From Blastocatellia bacterium (GTDB lineage Bacteria; Acidobacteriota; Blastocatellia; Pyrinomonadales; Pyrinomonadaceae), in contig JAEUQI010000028.1 of NCBI GenBank assembly GCA_016789145.1, positions 1 through 37,067 of the forward strand: a stretch of 37,067 nt of DNA, read 5' to 3'. The position numbers and the translations under genes are program-made. The stretch's first letter is position 1, and every line of letters starts with the position of its first letter. Below the pieces are notes generated by a model, which was given only the letters and a program-made list of their open reading frames with translations, was not told the origin of the DNA and ran no database searches. Shown here in pieces: positions 8,580 through 14,984 of this stretch.

Positions 8580-8646
8580 AGAAGTGGTTTATACTCAACG
8601 AGTTAGCGGCATTTTGGCGTCGGTTTTTGCGGTTTTTCTATAAAAC

Positions 8647-8666
8647 TGTAATACACGTGTATTACA
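8647..8666. promoter_or_regulatory. Perfect 20-bp palindrome, candidate operator
   Basis: TGTAATACAC is followed directly by its reverse complement GTGTATTACA, giving a perfect inverted repeat with no spacer. It is centred on CACGTG and sits next to a T-rich stretch. It looks like a homodimeric regulator site, or a site within a larger complex with the array 70 bp to its left. No T run follows, so it is not a terminator. Confidence 0.5.
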
Positions 8667-8855
8667 CCCTCGCAAGATCGATCGTTTTTACTGCATGAAA
8701 CAGTCTGAATGATCGATCATGTCAGAACCGATGTTGTCGTCCTAATTGAAAGTCAAAGATCAAGCCGCCGCGTAAATTGCGGCTATCATTCAGCATATCA
8801 TAGATGATACGTTGTTGCAATAGAATTGTTGCTTGGGCCGTCGGCAAAAGAAATT

Positions 8856-8920
8856 GAGGATGCCTGAAAAGTTGGTTCGTCAGCGACCTGGCCGAACGAA
8901 GCTAACTTTTAGACATCCTC
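8856..8920. repeat. Long imperfect inverted repeat
   Basis: GAGGATG (8856-8862) pairs with CATCCTC (8914-8920), and inside it AAAAGTT pairs with AACTTTT and further partly matching bases continue the stem around a short loop. It lies just past the stop of the minus-strand LecA-like gene. No obvious T run follows on either strand, so terminator function is uncertain. Confidence 0.5.
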
Positions 8921-8942
8921 TCGATGTTGATCCGCAATCAGA

Positions 8943-9692
8943 TCAGTTCTCCGGCGAGATCGATACCTTTACGTTGTACGAGCCGCGATTGTCGTCGAGA
9001 TTCCCCTCGTTGATGCCGAGGAACAGTGCTCCGTCGCGTGTCGCTACGATCTCGCGTTCGGCACCGATGTAGATGAAATCGTTGTTGTCGTCGCCGATCA
9101 CTGCGATCAATGCGCCGGTCGGAACATTTTTCAGAAGTTTATTGGCATCGGCGATGTCTTCGCCCGATGGCGTCGAGGTTCGATTTCCGCCCAGCGATAC
9201 GCTGCCGTCGCCTGAAATGCGAATTCGCTGACCCTTTTTGACGACCCAGCCGGTGTTGGTCCAGCCATTCGATGTATTGTCAGCGGTTACCTTGACCGAC
9301 CATTCGATCGGCTTGGCGTTCGAGATCGTCGTTTTCGGAGCTGTTACGACGGTTGGTTGGCTGATTGACTTTGGTGTATCCGTGATCACGACCTTTGGAG
9401 TGTCAACAACAGGCTTGTAAACAGCAGGCTGCGGCGTTGTCGCCACATTTGAGTTGTTCGACGGTGCATCGAACGTGATCGATTCGACCTCGTTCGCAAA
9501 GAACGTGAGCTGCTTCGCTCGTGAGCCTTCGCCGATCGTGATAGTGAATTTGCCGGCGACGAACGACGTGATCTTGCCTTTGAACATACTGCCGTCCTTG
9601 AGCCTGATCGTGTCCGCAAATGCGGCGGTCGAAGCCAGGGCGACGAGAGCGAGAGAGACAAAAACGCGAGCCAATTTAGAACCGTTGAACAT
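8943..9692 (-). CDS. Secreted protein with LecA/PA-IL-like domain
   Basis: 249 residues from the ATG at 9692-9690, chosen because GGAGGA lies just upstream of it and a proper signal peptide follows (VFVSLALVALASTAAFA). The frame stays open to 9815, but that extension would bury the signal peptide. After the signal comes a short beta unit (TIRLKDGSMFKGKITSFVAGKFTI) as found in many acidobacterial secreted proteins, a Thr/Pro/Val-rich linker (about residues 75-125), and a C-terminal jelly-roll region (GWTNTGWVVKKGQRIRISGDGSV to GALFLGINEGNLDDNRGSYNVKV) resembling the galactose-binding PA-I/LecA fold. The ligand is unknown. Confidence 0.65.
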   Translation of the reverse strand: MFNGSKLARVFVSLALVALASTAAFADTIRLKDGSMFKGKITSFVAGKFTITIGEGSRAKQLTFFANEVESITFDAPSNNSNVATTPQPAVYKPVVDTPKVVITDTPKSISQPTVVTAPKTTISNAKPIEWSVKVTADNTSNGWTNTGWVVKKGQRIRISGDGSVSLGGNRTSTPSGEDIADANKLLKNVPTGALIAVIGDDNNDFIYIGAEREIVATRDGALFLGINEGNLDDNRGSYNVKVSISPEN

Positions 9693-9840
9693 ACTTCCTC
9701 CGAGGAACATAAAACAATGATCTGGTGACTTAATTACGTCAAAGATACGCGGATATTTCGCCGCATCGGTTGATGAAATTTGATGGTTTTTAGTTGCTAG
9801 TTTTGTGAGCGCCACATAACTGCAGGAGAAGTATTACATA

Positions 9841-9895
9841 AACAACCTAATGTTGTAAATGAATTTTTTATGCGTAGGTTGTTGCAAACATTAGG
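9841..9895. repeat. Overlapping inverted repeats with two alternative pairings
   Basis: AACAACCTA (9841-9849) can pair with TAGGTTGTT (9875-9883), while the overlapping CCTAATGTT (9846-9854) can pair with AACATTAGG (9887-9895). The two stems share bases and cannot form together. The element lies between the divergent LecA-like and PhyH-like genes. Confidence 0.45.
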
Positions 9896-9945
9896 CTTGT
9901 CTAGCGGACATTGCGGCCAGCGTGATTTCGCTTTATTATTCTCAA

Positions 9946-10767
9946 ATGACGGACAGGCGAGCACGATTCAAACGCGACGGTTTCCTGGTGATCGAAGACT
10001 TTAACACCTATGCTGAATGCGATTCGCTAATGGATCGTGCCGAGATTCTCGTTTCAAACTTTCATCTCGAAGGCGAGGCGACGATCTTTCAGACCTCGGA
10101 ACAAGAACGCACAAGCGACGATTATTTCTTGAATTCCGGCGGCAATATATCGTTCTTCTTCGAGAAGGACGCTTTTAATGGTGACGGCGTTCTGAAACGC
10201 GATCCTTTTCATTCGCTCAATAAGATCGGGCACGCAATGCATGATCTAGATCCTGTTTATAGCGCATTTTCGCGGTCGCCGCAGATGAAAGAACTTGCCG
10301 AAGACCTTGGGTTGACCGACCACGTTTTGATCCAGAGTATGCATATCTTCAAACACGCTGAGATCGGCGGCGTTGTTGATGTGCATCAGGATTCATCGTT
10401 TTTGTTTACGGAACCGCTTTCTTGTGTTGGTTTTTGGTTCGCGTTAGAAGATGCGACGCGAGAAAACGGCTGTCTTTGGGCAGAGCCGGGCGGACACAAA
10501 ACAACATTGCGCAAGCGATTCAAGCGAACTAAGTCCGGCGGAACGGAGTTTGAGATATTCGACGAAACGCCGTATTCGACCGACGAAATGATTCCGCTTG
10601 AGGTGAAAAAGGGAACTTGTATCGTGCTAGACGGGCTGCTCCCGCATATGAGTTTGCCAAACAGATCGGCCAAGTCACGACAGGCGTTCACGCTCCATTC
10701 GATATCGAGCACGGCGGTTTATCCTAGCGACAATTGGTTACAACGCGGCGATCTTCGACCGATCTAA
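9946..10767 (+). CDS. Phytanoyl-CoA dioxygenase (PhyH) family protein
   Basis: 273 residues from the ATG at 9946; a GTG at 9922 would add eight residues and neither start has a clear ribosome binding site. The fold is the iron(II)/2-oxoglutarate dioxygenase barrel. It opens with RFKRDGFLVIEDF, typical of PhyH proteins. The iron ligands are H147-x-D149 (VHQDSSF) and a distal His at about 234 (LLPHMSLPN), and the 2-oxoglutarate-binding Arg is likely in KSRQAFTLH. WFALEDATRENGCLW is the usual family signature before the second ligand. The substrate is unknown; PhyH relatives hydroxylate acyl-CoAs, ectoine and small natural products. It stands alone ahead of the sigma factor operon. Confidence 0.85.
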   Translation: MTDRRARFKRDGFLVIEDFNTYAECDSLMDRAEILVSNFHLEGEATIFQTSEQERTSDDYFLNSGGNISFFFEKDAFNGDGVLKRDPFHSLNKIGHAMHDLDPVYSAFSRSPQMKELAEDLGLTDHVLIQSMHIFKHAEIGGVVDVHQDSSFLFTEPLSCVGFWFALEDATRENGCLWAEPGGHKTTLRKRFKRTKSGGTEFEIFDETPYSTDEMIPLEVKKGTCIVLDGLLPHMSLPNRSAKSRQAFTLHSISSTAVYPSDNWLQRGDLRPI

Positions 10768-10840
10768 AGATTTCTTGGAACATAACCGCAAATACTCTCG
10801 TAACCTTACATTGACAAGGCGGCGTTTTGGCCTTTGTTGC

Positions 10841-10849
10841 TGATATAAT
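10841..10849 (+). promoter_or_regulatory. Extended -10 promoter of the sigma factor operon
   Basis: TGATATAAT (10841-10849) is a consensus extended -10 (TGn-TATAAT), 33 bp before the TTG start. No good -35 lies at 16-18 bp; TTGACA at 10811-10816 is 27 bp away, too far to serve. Confidence 0.5.
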
Positions 10850-10882
10850 GTCAGGGTTGAGTTTCGTTTAGGAGAAACGGAA

Positions 10883-11476
10883 TTGGAAGCTATAAAGGCT
10901 GTGAGCGAAATTAACGGCGCCGAACTTGTCAGGCGTGCTCGTGCGGGCGATGGTACCGCGTGGGAAGATATCGTTACGGCTTTTTCGCGTCGGATATTCA
11001 ACCTCGCGTACCGATTCACCTCCAGCCCGGACGCCGCTGAAGACCTCACGCAAGAGGTTTTCATTAGAGTTTATCGTTCGCTCGATCAATATGACCCCAA
11101 ACAGGGAGATCTGGCGAATTGGTTAATGCGGCTTGCTCGCAATTTGATAATTGATGATTACAGGCATCGTGCCCGCAATCCGCAAAATTCGATGGCTGAT
11201 GCCGTCGATGATCATACATACCATCTTCGTGCGGTCGGAAATTCGGCTCACAAAGAGATGGAGCGGAAGGAACTTGCAAATCAAGTTCAGCAGGGAATTG
11301 ACAAGCTGCCGGAAGATCTCAGGACGTGCGTGATACTTCGCGACATCGAGGAATTGACGTATCAAGAGATCGTCGATCTGCTGCAAATACCTGAGGGGAC
11401 CGTGAAATCGCGTATCAATCGCGGCCGAATTGAGCTTGCAAAGATCTTGAGAAGAATGAGGGTTGTAACGATTTAG
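10883..11476 (+). CDS. ECF-family RNA polymerase sigma factor
   Basis: 197 residues starting at TTG 10883, with GGAG at 10871-10874 as ribosome binding site. Region 2 (about residues 25-90) reads FNLAYRFTSSPDAAEDLTQEVFIRVYRSLDQYD, followed by NWLMRLARNLIIDDYR. Region 4 (about residues 130-190) reads LPEDLRTCVILRDIEELTYQEIVDLLQIPEGTVKSRINRGR. No region 1 or 3 is present, as expected for an ECF (RpoE-like) factor that redirects RNA polymerase to stress or envelope promoters. Its operon carries a zinc-finger transmembrane anti-sigma factor (11883) that is its likely partner. The two short ORFs between them are unusual. Confidence 0.9.
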   Translation: MEAIKAVSEINGAELVRRARAGDGTAWEDIVTAFSRRIFNLAYRFTSSPDAAEDLTQEVFIRVYRSLDQYDPKQGDLANWLMRLARNLIIDDYRHRARNPQNSMADAVDDHTYHLRAVGNSAHKEMERKELANQVQQGIDKLPEDLRTCVILRDIEELTYQEIVDLLQIPEGTVKSRINRGRIELAKILRRMRVVTI

Positions 11477-11484
11477 GAACCTTT

Positions 11485-11631
11485 ATGGAACATCCCAAAG
11501 AAGTTGTCGAAAAGATCGAGGATGTGATTGCGGAGAATGTCGTGGAAGAGGACGCTATGTCAACAGTTGAAACGGTGATCGATGCGGTAGATACAGTAGC
11601 AACCATAGTCGGAAACGCCCTGGATATTTAG
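11485..11631 (+). CDS. 48-residue acidic microprotein
   Basis: Translation of ATG 11485 to TAG 11629-11631 gives 48 residues starting MEHPKEVVEKIEDVIAE and ending VGNALDI. AGGA at 11475-11478 is a plausible ribosome binding site. It has 13 acidic and 2 basic residues, no Cys and a pattern of Val/Ile every three to four positions that suggests an amphipathic helix. It starts 8 bp after the sigma factor stop. I do not recognise it. Its position between a sigma factor and its anti-sigma factor suggests a role in that regulatory loop, but that is inference; it could also be a chance open frame. Confidence 0.45.
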   Translation: MEHPKEVVEKIEDVIAENVVEEDAMSTVETVIDAVDTVATIVGNALDI

Positions 11632-11678
11632 GATGGGCCCTAAAAAGTGCGGTGATCAACGTAAGAGGAACTTGATAA

Positions 11679-11861
11679 ATGTCGATAGAGCCGAAAGATG
11701 ACAACAAGATCAATGAGTATGCCGCCGACGTTGGCGAAGTAGCTGCTGAGATCGGCATCGATGTTGGAATTGAAGCGGCAGTTGAAGGTGCCGGAACGGT
11801 TGCAGAAGGAGCTATGGATATCGCGGGCGGCTTGCTCGGAGGATTATTCGACGGAATTTAA
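11679..11861 (+). CDS. 60-residue acidic, glycine-rich microprotein
   Basis: The ATG at 11679 is preceded by AGAGGA, a good ribosome binding site. The product has 13 acidic and 2 basic residues. Its first half is acidic and helical (NEYAADVGEVAAEIGIDVGIE), and its C-terminal third is small and hydrophobic (DIAGGLLGGLFDGI) with glycine-zipper-like spacing that could associate with a membrane. It resembles the neighbouring 48-residue protein in charge and alternating Val/Ile/Ala pattern, though clear homology is not visible. Function unknown; it sits in the sigma/anti-sigma operon 47 bp after the first microprotein and 21 bp before the anti-sigma gene. Confidence 0.55.
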   Translation: MSIEPKDDNKINEYAADVGEVAAEIGIDVGIEAAVEGAGTVAEGAMDIAGGLLGGLFDGI

Positions 11862-11882
11862 GGACAAGGTGGTTTAGATCTT

Positions 11883-12674
11883 ATGAAGGAGTATGGCAAC
11901 GCAATGAATTGCTCGCAGTTTGAAGAACTGCTGTCCGATTATATTGAAAAGACGCTTGAGTCGTCGGTTCAACGATCGGCCGCCGAGCATGCGCTTGCCT
12001 GCCCTCTTTGTCATTCGCTGTTGAATGACGTGAAGGATTCGGTTGCCGCTTGTCATCAACTTGCGGCTCCGCGTCAGCCGCTGACGAGGCTCGAAGCAAG
12101 AATTCTTGAGAGAACAACGCCAGAGACGGCGCTTGCTTGTGAAGAGTTCGAAGGCTATCTGACAGATTATCTCGACGGATTTTTGCCGGCCCAGATGTTC
12201 CATCGTTGGGAACGCCACGCCGTGATGTGTGATTCGTGCGAAGACCTGCCCGGCATGGTTGTGCGTTCGATAGCGGCAGTTTACTCGTACAAAATGGACG
12301 AGTTGGCGGTTCCCGATGGTTTGCAGGACAAGATCTTGCTTTCAACGTTGGGCACGACCGAGGCTCGTGATCTGCGGCCCTCGATAGCGTCGCAATTTGG
12401 CGAGTGGCTTCGAGGATTGCGATTCCCGATCGGTATTCCGCAGTTGGCTCCCGTGGCGGCGATGATCTTAGTCGCATTCATGGTCTTCAGCCAGACGGTA
12501 TCGGCAGACGGAACTTTGTCGAGTGTTTATCAACAAGGATTTGAACTTGCGGAATCGACATATAAACAAAGCGCCGAGGCTTGGAACGGCAATTCGACCG
12601 ACGCAGTGCAGCCGCCGACTCAAGAACCAGTTGGAGCCAAACCGACATTTGTCGATAACGAGGAGAAGCGCTGA
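11883..12674 (+). CDS. Membrane anti-sigma factor with two zinc-finger modules
   Basis: 263 residues from ATG 11883 (AAGGTGG upstream); a second ATG at 11907 is possible. The N-terminus holds an anti-sigma zinc-binding (zf-HC2/ZAS) motif, H36-x3-C40-x2-C43, after CSQFEELLSDYIEKTL. A second copy follows, ACEEFEGYLTDYLDGFLPAQ with H112-x3-C116-x2-C119. A transmembrane helix lies at about 187-205 (LAPVAAMILVAFMVFSQ), leaving a short Ser/Thr/Pro-rich tail outside. It is expected to hold the ECF sigma factor of the same operon at the membrane until a signal releases it. Two ZAS modules in one protein are less common than one. Confidence 0.85.
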   Translation: MKEYGNAMNCSQFEELLSDYIEKTLESSVQRSAAEHALACPLCHSLLNDVKDSVAACHQLAAPRQPLTRLEARILERTTPETALACEEFEGYLTDYLDGFLPAQMFHRWERHAVMCDSCEDLPGMVVRSIAAVYSYKMDELAVPDGLQDKILLSTLGTTEARDLRPSIASQFGEWLRGLRFPIGIPQLAPVAAMILVAFMVFSQTVSADGTLSSVYQQGFELAESTYKQSAEAWNGNSTDAVQPPTQEPVGAKPTFVDNEEKR

Positions 12675-13408
12675 TGAACTGTGCATACCATAGTCACAAC
12701 GGCGCGACCGTTAACTGCAATGGCTGCGGCAAGCCACTTTGCCCGGCCTGCGACCATCGCATCAAGGGCTTTCCGTATTGCCAAGACTGTATTGTCTCGG
12801 GTATCGATCTGCTTCGGCAGCAAAACCATTCGAATTACGCACCGTTCGTGCAGAAGCGCTCGTCGCCGATATTGGCGTCGCTATTATCGTTCGTTTGTCC
12901 GGGCCTCGGTGCGGCGTACAATGGCCAGACGACCAAGGCATTGGTTCATTTCGCTGTATTCGTCGGGTTGTTTCAGATGGCGGTGTTGACTGGGACGGTG
13001 TTGTTTGTCTTCGGATTTATGGGAATGTGGGCTTTCGCACTCATAGATTCATGGCGAACGGCTCAAGCGATCCGTTCCGGCGTCACTCCTGACGTTGCCG
13101 AAGACATTTTGGTCAAACGATTTTCGGGAAATCCAAAGCTCTGGGGCATTGTCTTGGTCGTTTTGGGAGCTGCGTTCTTATTCCAGAAACTAATTCCGAT
13201 CGGAACAGTTCTACGAGCGGTCTTGCCGGTTTTGCTGATCGGATTCGGCGTGTATATTTTGCGTGGCTACATTTTCAAGGATAAGCAGCCCGTACCTGCC
13301 GGACAGACGAGCTTTGCATTGGCGACACCCGAAGTTCGTGACGTTAGTTACGATCTAGAGCAGGATTTTGCAACGCGTTCTCGTTTCGGGAATTGGCGAG
13401 ATAAGTGA
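12674..13408 (+). CDS. Zinc-ribbon/B-box-like multi-pass membrane protein
   Basis: 244 residues. The start overlaps the anti-sigma stop (ATGA), so translation is coupled. The first 40 residues form a B-box-like zinc site: C3, H6, C15, C18, C23, C26, C36 and C39. Four or five hydrophobic segments follow between about 62 and 200 (SSPILASLLSFVCPGLGAAYNGQ, VHFAVFVGLFQMAVL, TVLFVFGFMGMWAFALI, WGIVLVVLGAAFLFQ, AVLPVLLIGFGVYIL). FVCPGLGAAYNGQ resembles the P-G-LGq.YnG motif of TM2-type domains. The C-terminal 45 residues are soluble. Function unknown; its place suggests a membrane partner of the sigma/anti-sigma pair. Confidence 0.7.
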   Translation: MNCAYHSHNGATVNCNGCGKPLCPACDHRIKGFPYCQDCIVSGIDLLRQQNHSNYAPFVQKRSSPILASLLSFVCPGLGAAYNGQTTKALVHFAVFVGLFQMAVLTGTVLFVFGFMGMWAFALIDSWRTAQAIRSGVTPDVAEDILVKRFSGNPKLWGIVLVVLGAAFLFQKLIPIGTVLRAVLPVLLIGFGVYILRGYIFKDKQPVPAGQTSFALATPEVRDVSYDLEQDFATRSRFGNWRDK

Positions 13409-13427
13409 GTTTTAAGGAGATAACGCT

Positions 13428-13631
13428 ATGCCGGTTTGGATGGCTTATGGTGCAAAATGGGGCGGTATTTTGGCCCTGATCGCTCTTATCGTTACGCTGG
13501 TCGAAGCGTTGATCGGACTTGTCGGCATTGTTGCATTTGCCGTTAAGGCGATCGTTGTGATCGCTTTTGTTGGCGTGTTCGCGATCGTTGCCTACCTTGC
13601 GTTCAAGGCTTGGCGCGACAAAGATAAATAG
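13428..13631 (+). CDS. Small membrane protein
   Basis: 67 residues after a strong ribosome binding site (AAGGAG, 13416-13421). It is almost entirely hydrophobic, with two helices (about 9-33 and 36-60) and a short basic C-terminal tail (KAWRDKDK) that should face the cytoplasm. I do not recognise a family. It is the last gene of the sigma factor operon, 19 bp after the previous stop, and is followed by a strong terminator. Confidence 0.65.
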   Translation: MPVWMAYGAKWGGILALIALIVTLVEALIGLVGIVAFAVKAIVVIAFVGVFAIVAYLAFKAWRDKDK

Positions 13632-13650
13632 TTTATCGCTAGATCCGAGT

Positions 13651-13692
13651 CGGATGACCGCTTTTCGCATGCGGTCATCCGGTTTGCGTTTT
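13651..13692 (+). terminator. Rho-independent terminator of the sigma factor operon
   Basis: CGGATGACCGC (13651-13661) and GCGGTCATCCG (13671-13681) form a perfect 11-bp stem with a 9-nt loop, followed by a T-rich tail (GTTTGCGTTTTT). Confidence 0.85.
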
Positions 13693-13730
13693 TGACCCTT
13701 ATGTGGTTAAATCTTGGTTCCTGAATAATT

Positions 13731-13873
13731 CGTTATTGGGAAGCAATTAGTAGTTATTTCCCACAATAACGAGAGTTTGTTTTCATTAATTCACTCTTGT
13801 TCGAGGTTTCGCGTTAGTCGCTCGCGGCTATTCCTGCGTGATTCCCTGTACTGAAACGATGGATTTTCGGTAC
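13731..13873 (+). other. Structured leader ahead of the M23 peptidase gene
   Basis: Two inverted repeats lie in the 210 bp before the gene. CGTTATTGGGAA (13731-13742) pairs with TTCCCACAATAACG (13758-13771) with a 2-nt bulge. GTACTGAAA (13848-13856) pairs with TTTTCGGTAC (13864-13873) with a G-T pair. Neither is followed by a T run. They could be operators or structured RNA in a 5' leader; I see no known riboswitch. Confidence 0.4.
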
Positions 13874-13902
13874 GAGATCATTTTAAGGAGCTTTAAAGCA
13901 TA

Positions 13903-14715
13903 ATGCAGAAAAACGACAAGTTTTACACTTTTCTTTTTAAGCACAGTAATAAAAAAGGCATTTATTTTAAACGTTTTGCGGTATCCAAAGCGAAAGTACA
14001 CTTTGGCGCCGTTGGTTTGTTTTTTGTTTTAGGAATGACGGGCGTAGCCATTGGTATCAACGGCATTGTTCGTCATGAGGTTTTTGCAAAAGCAGTCGAA
14101 TCTGCTCCTGCAACCGCTCAGATCGCGGCAACTCAGCCGCAAGCTACTCAGTCGATAGATTACACGCGTCCGCAGTCTTCGGAAGATCTCGCTTTCAACA
14201 GCGGCGGGCCTGAGTCTGCTGACGAGAAAGATGGTGACGATTCCGCTCTCGAAGCTCAGCTCGAGCAGATCGAGATGATCATGCCAAAGGAAAATCTTCC
14301 TAATATGTGGGCGCACCTTGGCAAGATCAACAATGAGTTCGGTTTCCGTCGTAATCCGTTTGGTGGACGTTCGTACGAATTTCACAATGGTATGGACATC
14401 GACGGCGAGCGAGGCGATAACGTATTTGCTCCCGGCGGCGGAACGGTCCTGAAAGCAGGCTGGACCGGCGGCTATGGCAACATGATCGAGATCGATCATG
14501 GCAATGGCATCACTACTCGTTACGGCCACCTTTCCAAGGTAGAGGTTTCGGTTGGTGATGTGGTCACTCGTGCTCAGCTGATCGGTTATGTCGGTTCGAC
14601 CGGACGATCGACCGGGCCGCATCTTCATTATGAATTGCGTCTCAACGACCGTGCGATCAACCCGCGACATTTCTTGCCGCAAGAGCCTATGGATATAGCC
14701 AAAGCCGGAAGATAG
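13903..14715 (+). CDS. M23-family (lysostaphin-type) peptidase, membrane anchored
   Basis: 270 residues with AAGGAG upstream (13885-13890). The N-terminus is basic and cytoplasmic (about 34 residues), then one transmembrane helix (about 37-56, FGAVGLFFVLGMTGVAIGI), a flexible acidic linker (about 65-125), and the M23 domain. Zinc ligands are H and D in FHNGMDIDG and the final His in HLHYEL; the second domain His is in TRYGHLSKV. All residues of an active metallo-endopeptidase appear present. The likely task is cutting peptide cross-links in peptidoglycan, or activating an amidase, during growth or division. It stands alone, between terminators. Confidence 0.9.
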   Translation: MQKNDKFYTFLFKHSNKKGIYFKRFAVSKAKVHFGAVGLFFVLGMTGVAIGINGIVRHEVFAKAVESAPATAQIAATQPQATQSIDYTRPQSSEDLAFNSGGPESADEKDGDDSALEAQLEQIEMIMPKENLPNMWAHLGKINNEFGFRRNPFGGRSYEFHNGMDIDGERGDNVFAPGGGTVLKAGWTGGYGNMIEIDHGNGITTRYGHLSKVEVSVGDVVTRAQLIGYVGSTGRSTGPHLHYELRLNDRAINPRHFLPQEPMDIAKAGR

Positions 14716-14740
14716 TCCAAGCATATTTTGTAGTATTCGA

Positions 14741-14770
14741 ACGGGGCATCTCTAGGTGCCTCGTTTTTTG
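14741..14770 (+). terminator. Rho-independent terminator of the M23 gene
   Basis: ACGGGGCA (14741-14748) pairs with TGCCTCGT (14757-14764, one G-T pair) and is followed by a run of six T (ending 14769). Confidence 0.7.
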
Positions 14771-14785
14771 CGCTTTGTATCAAAT

Positions 14786-14818
14786 AGGGCTGTTCGATCA
14801 TTGATCGGCAGCCCTTTT
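14786..14818 (+). terminator. Second hairpin terminator after the M23 gene
   Basis: AGGGCTG (14786-14792) pairs with CAGCCCT (14809-14815). An inner CGATCA/TGATCG pair extends the stem, and TTTT follows. It is a tandem backup to the hairpin 40 bp upstream. Confidence 0.6.
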
Positions 14819-14984
14819 CAGATTCATCGGTTCGTTGCGGCCGAATAGAACCTCAATGATCTTTATTTCCGAATGACAGTTTTTTACAAAATATCTCGTT
14901 TTATTAGTTAGAGAGTAAGAAATGATCGATGCGGATGCTCTCTTGATCCGATGGAAAAAATACTTAAAGGAGATGATTGTAATT

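Larger units (their letters stand above)
8357..8942. other. 586-bp gene-free region with phased repeats and palindromes
   Basis: No credible gene is present: the short open frames here read straight through the TGTCCAC repeats, whose 11-bp period is not a multiple of three. In order the region holds the VWFA gene's upstream sequence (to about 8400), the phased TGTCCAC array (8493-8579), a T-rich stretch (about 8612-8645), a 20-bp palindrome (8647-8666), a 12-bp palindrome (8709-8720), a small AGCCGC/GCGGCT inverted repeat (8763-8784) and a long imperfect hairpin (8856-8920) before the end of the LecA-like gene. Confidence 0.8.

Noticed and set aside
8377-8598. Short minus-strand open frame across the TGTCCAC array
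   Set aside because: The array has an 11-bp period, so a protein frame cannot follow the repeats; the product is low-complexity Trp/Arg/Gly sequence with no start signal.
10811-10849. TTGACA with TATAAT as a classical promoter for the sigma factor gene
   Set aside because: The spacer would be 27 bp; the extended -10 alone is the better reading.
14029-14724. 231-codon minus-strand open frame
   Set aside because: It lies wholly opposite the M23 peptidase gene, which has catalytic motifs, a membrane helix and a ribosome binding site.
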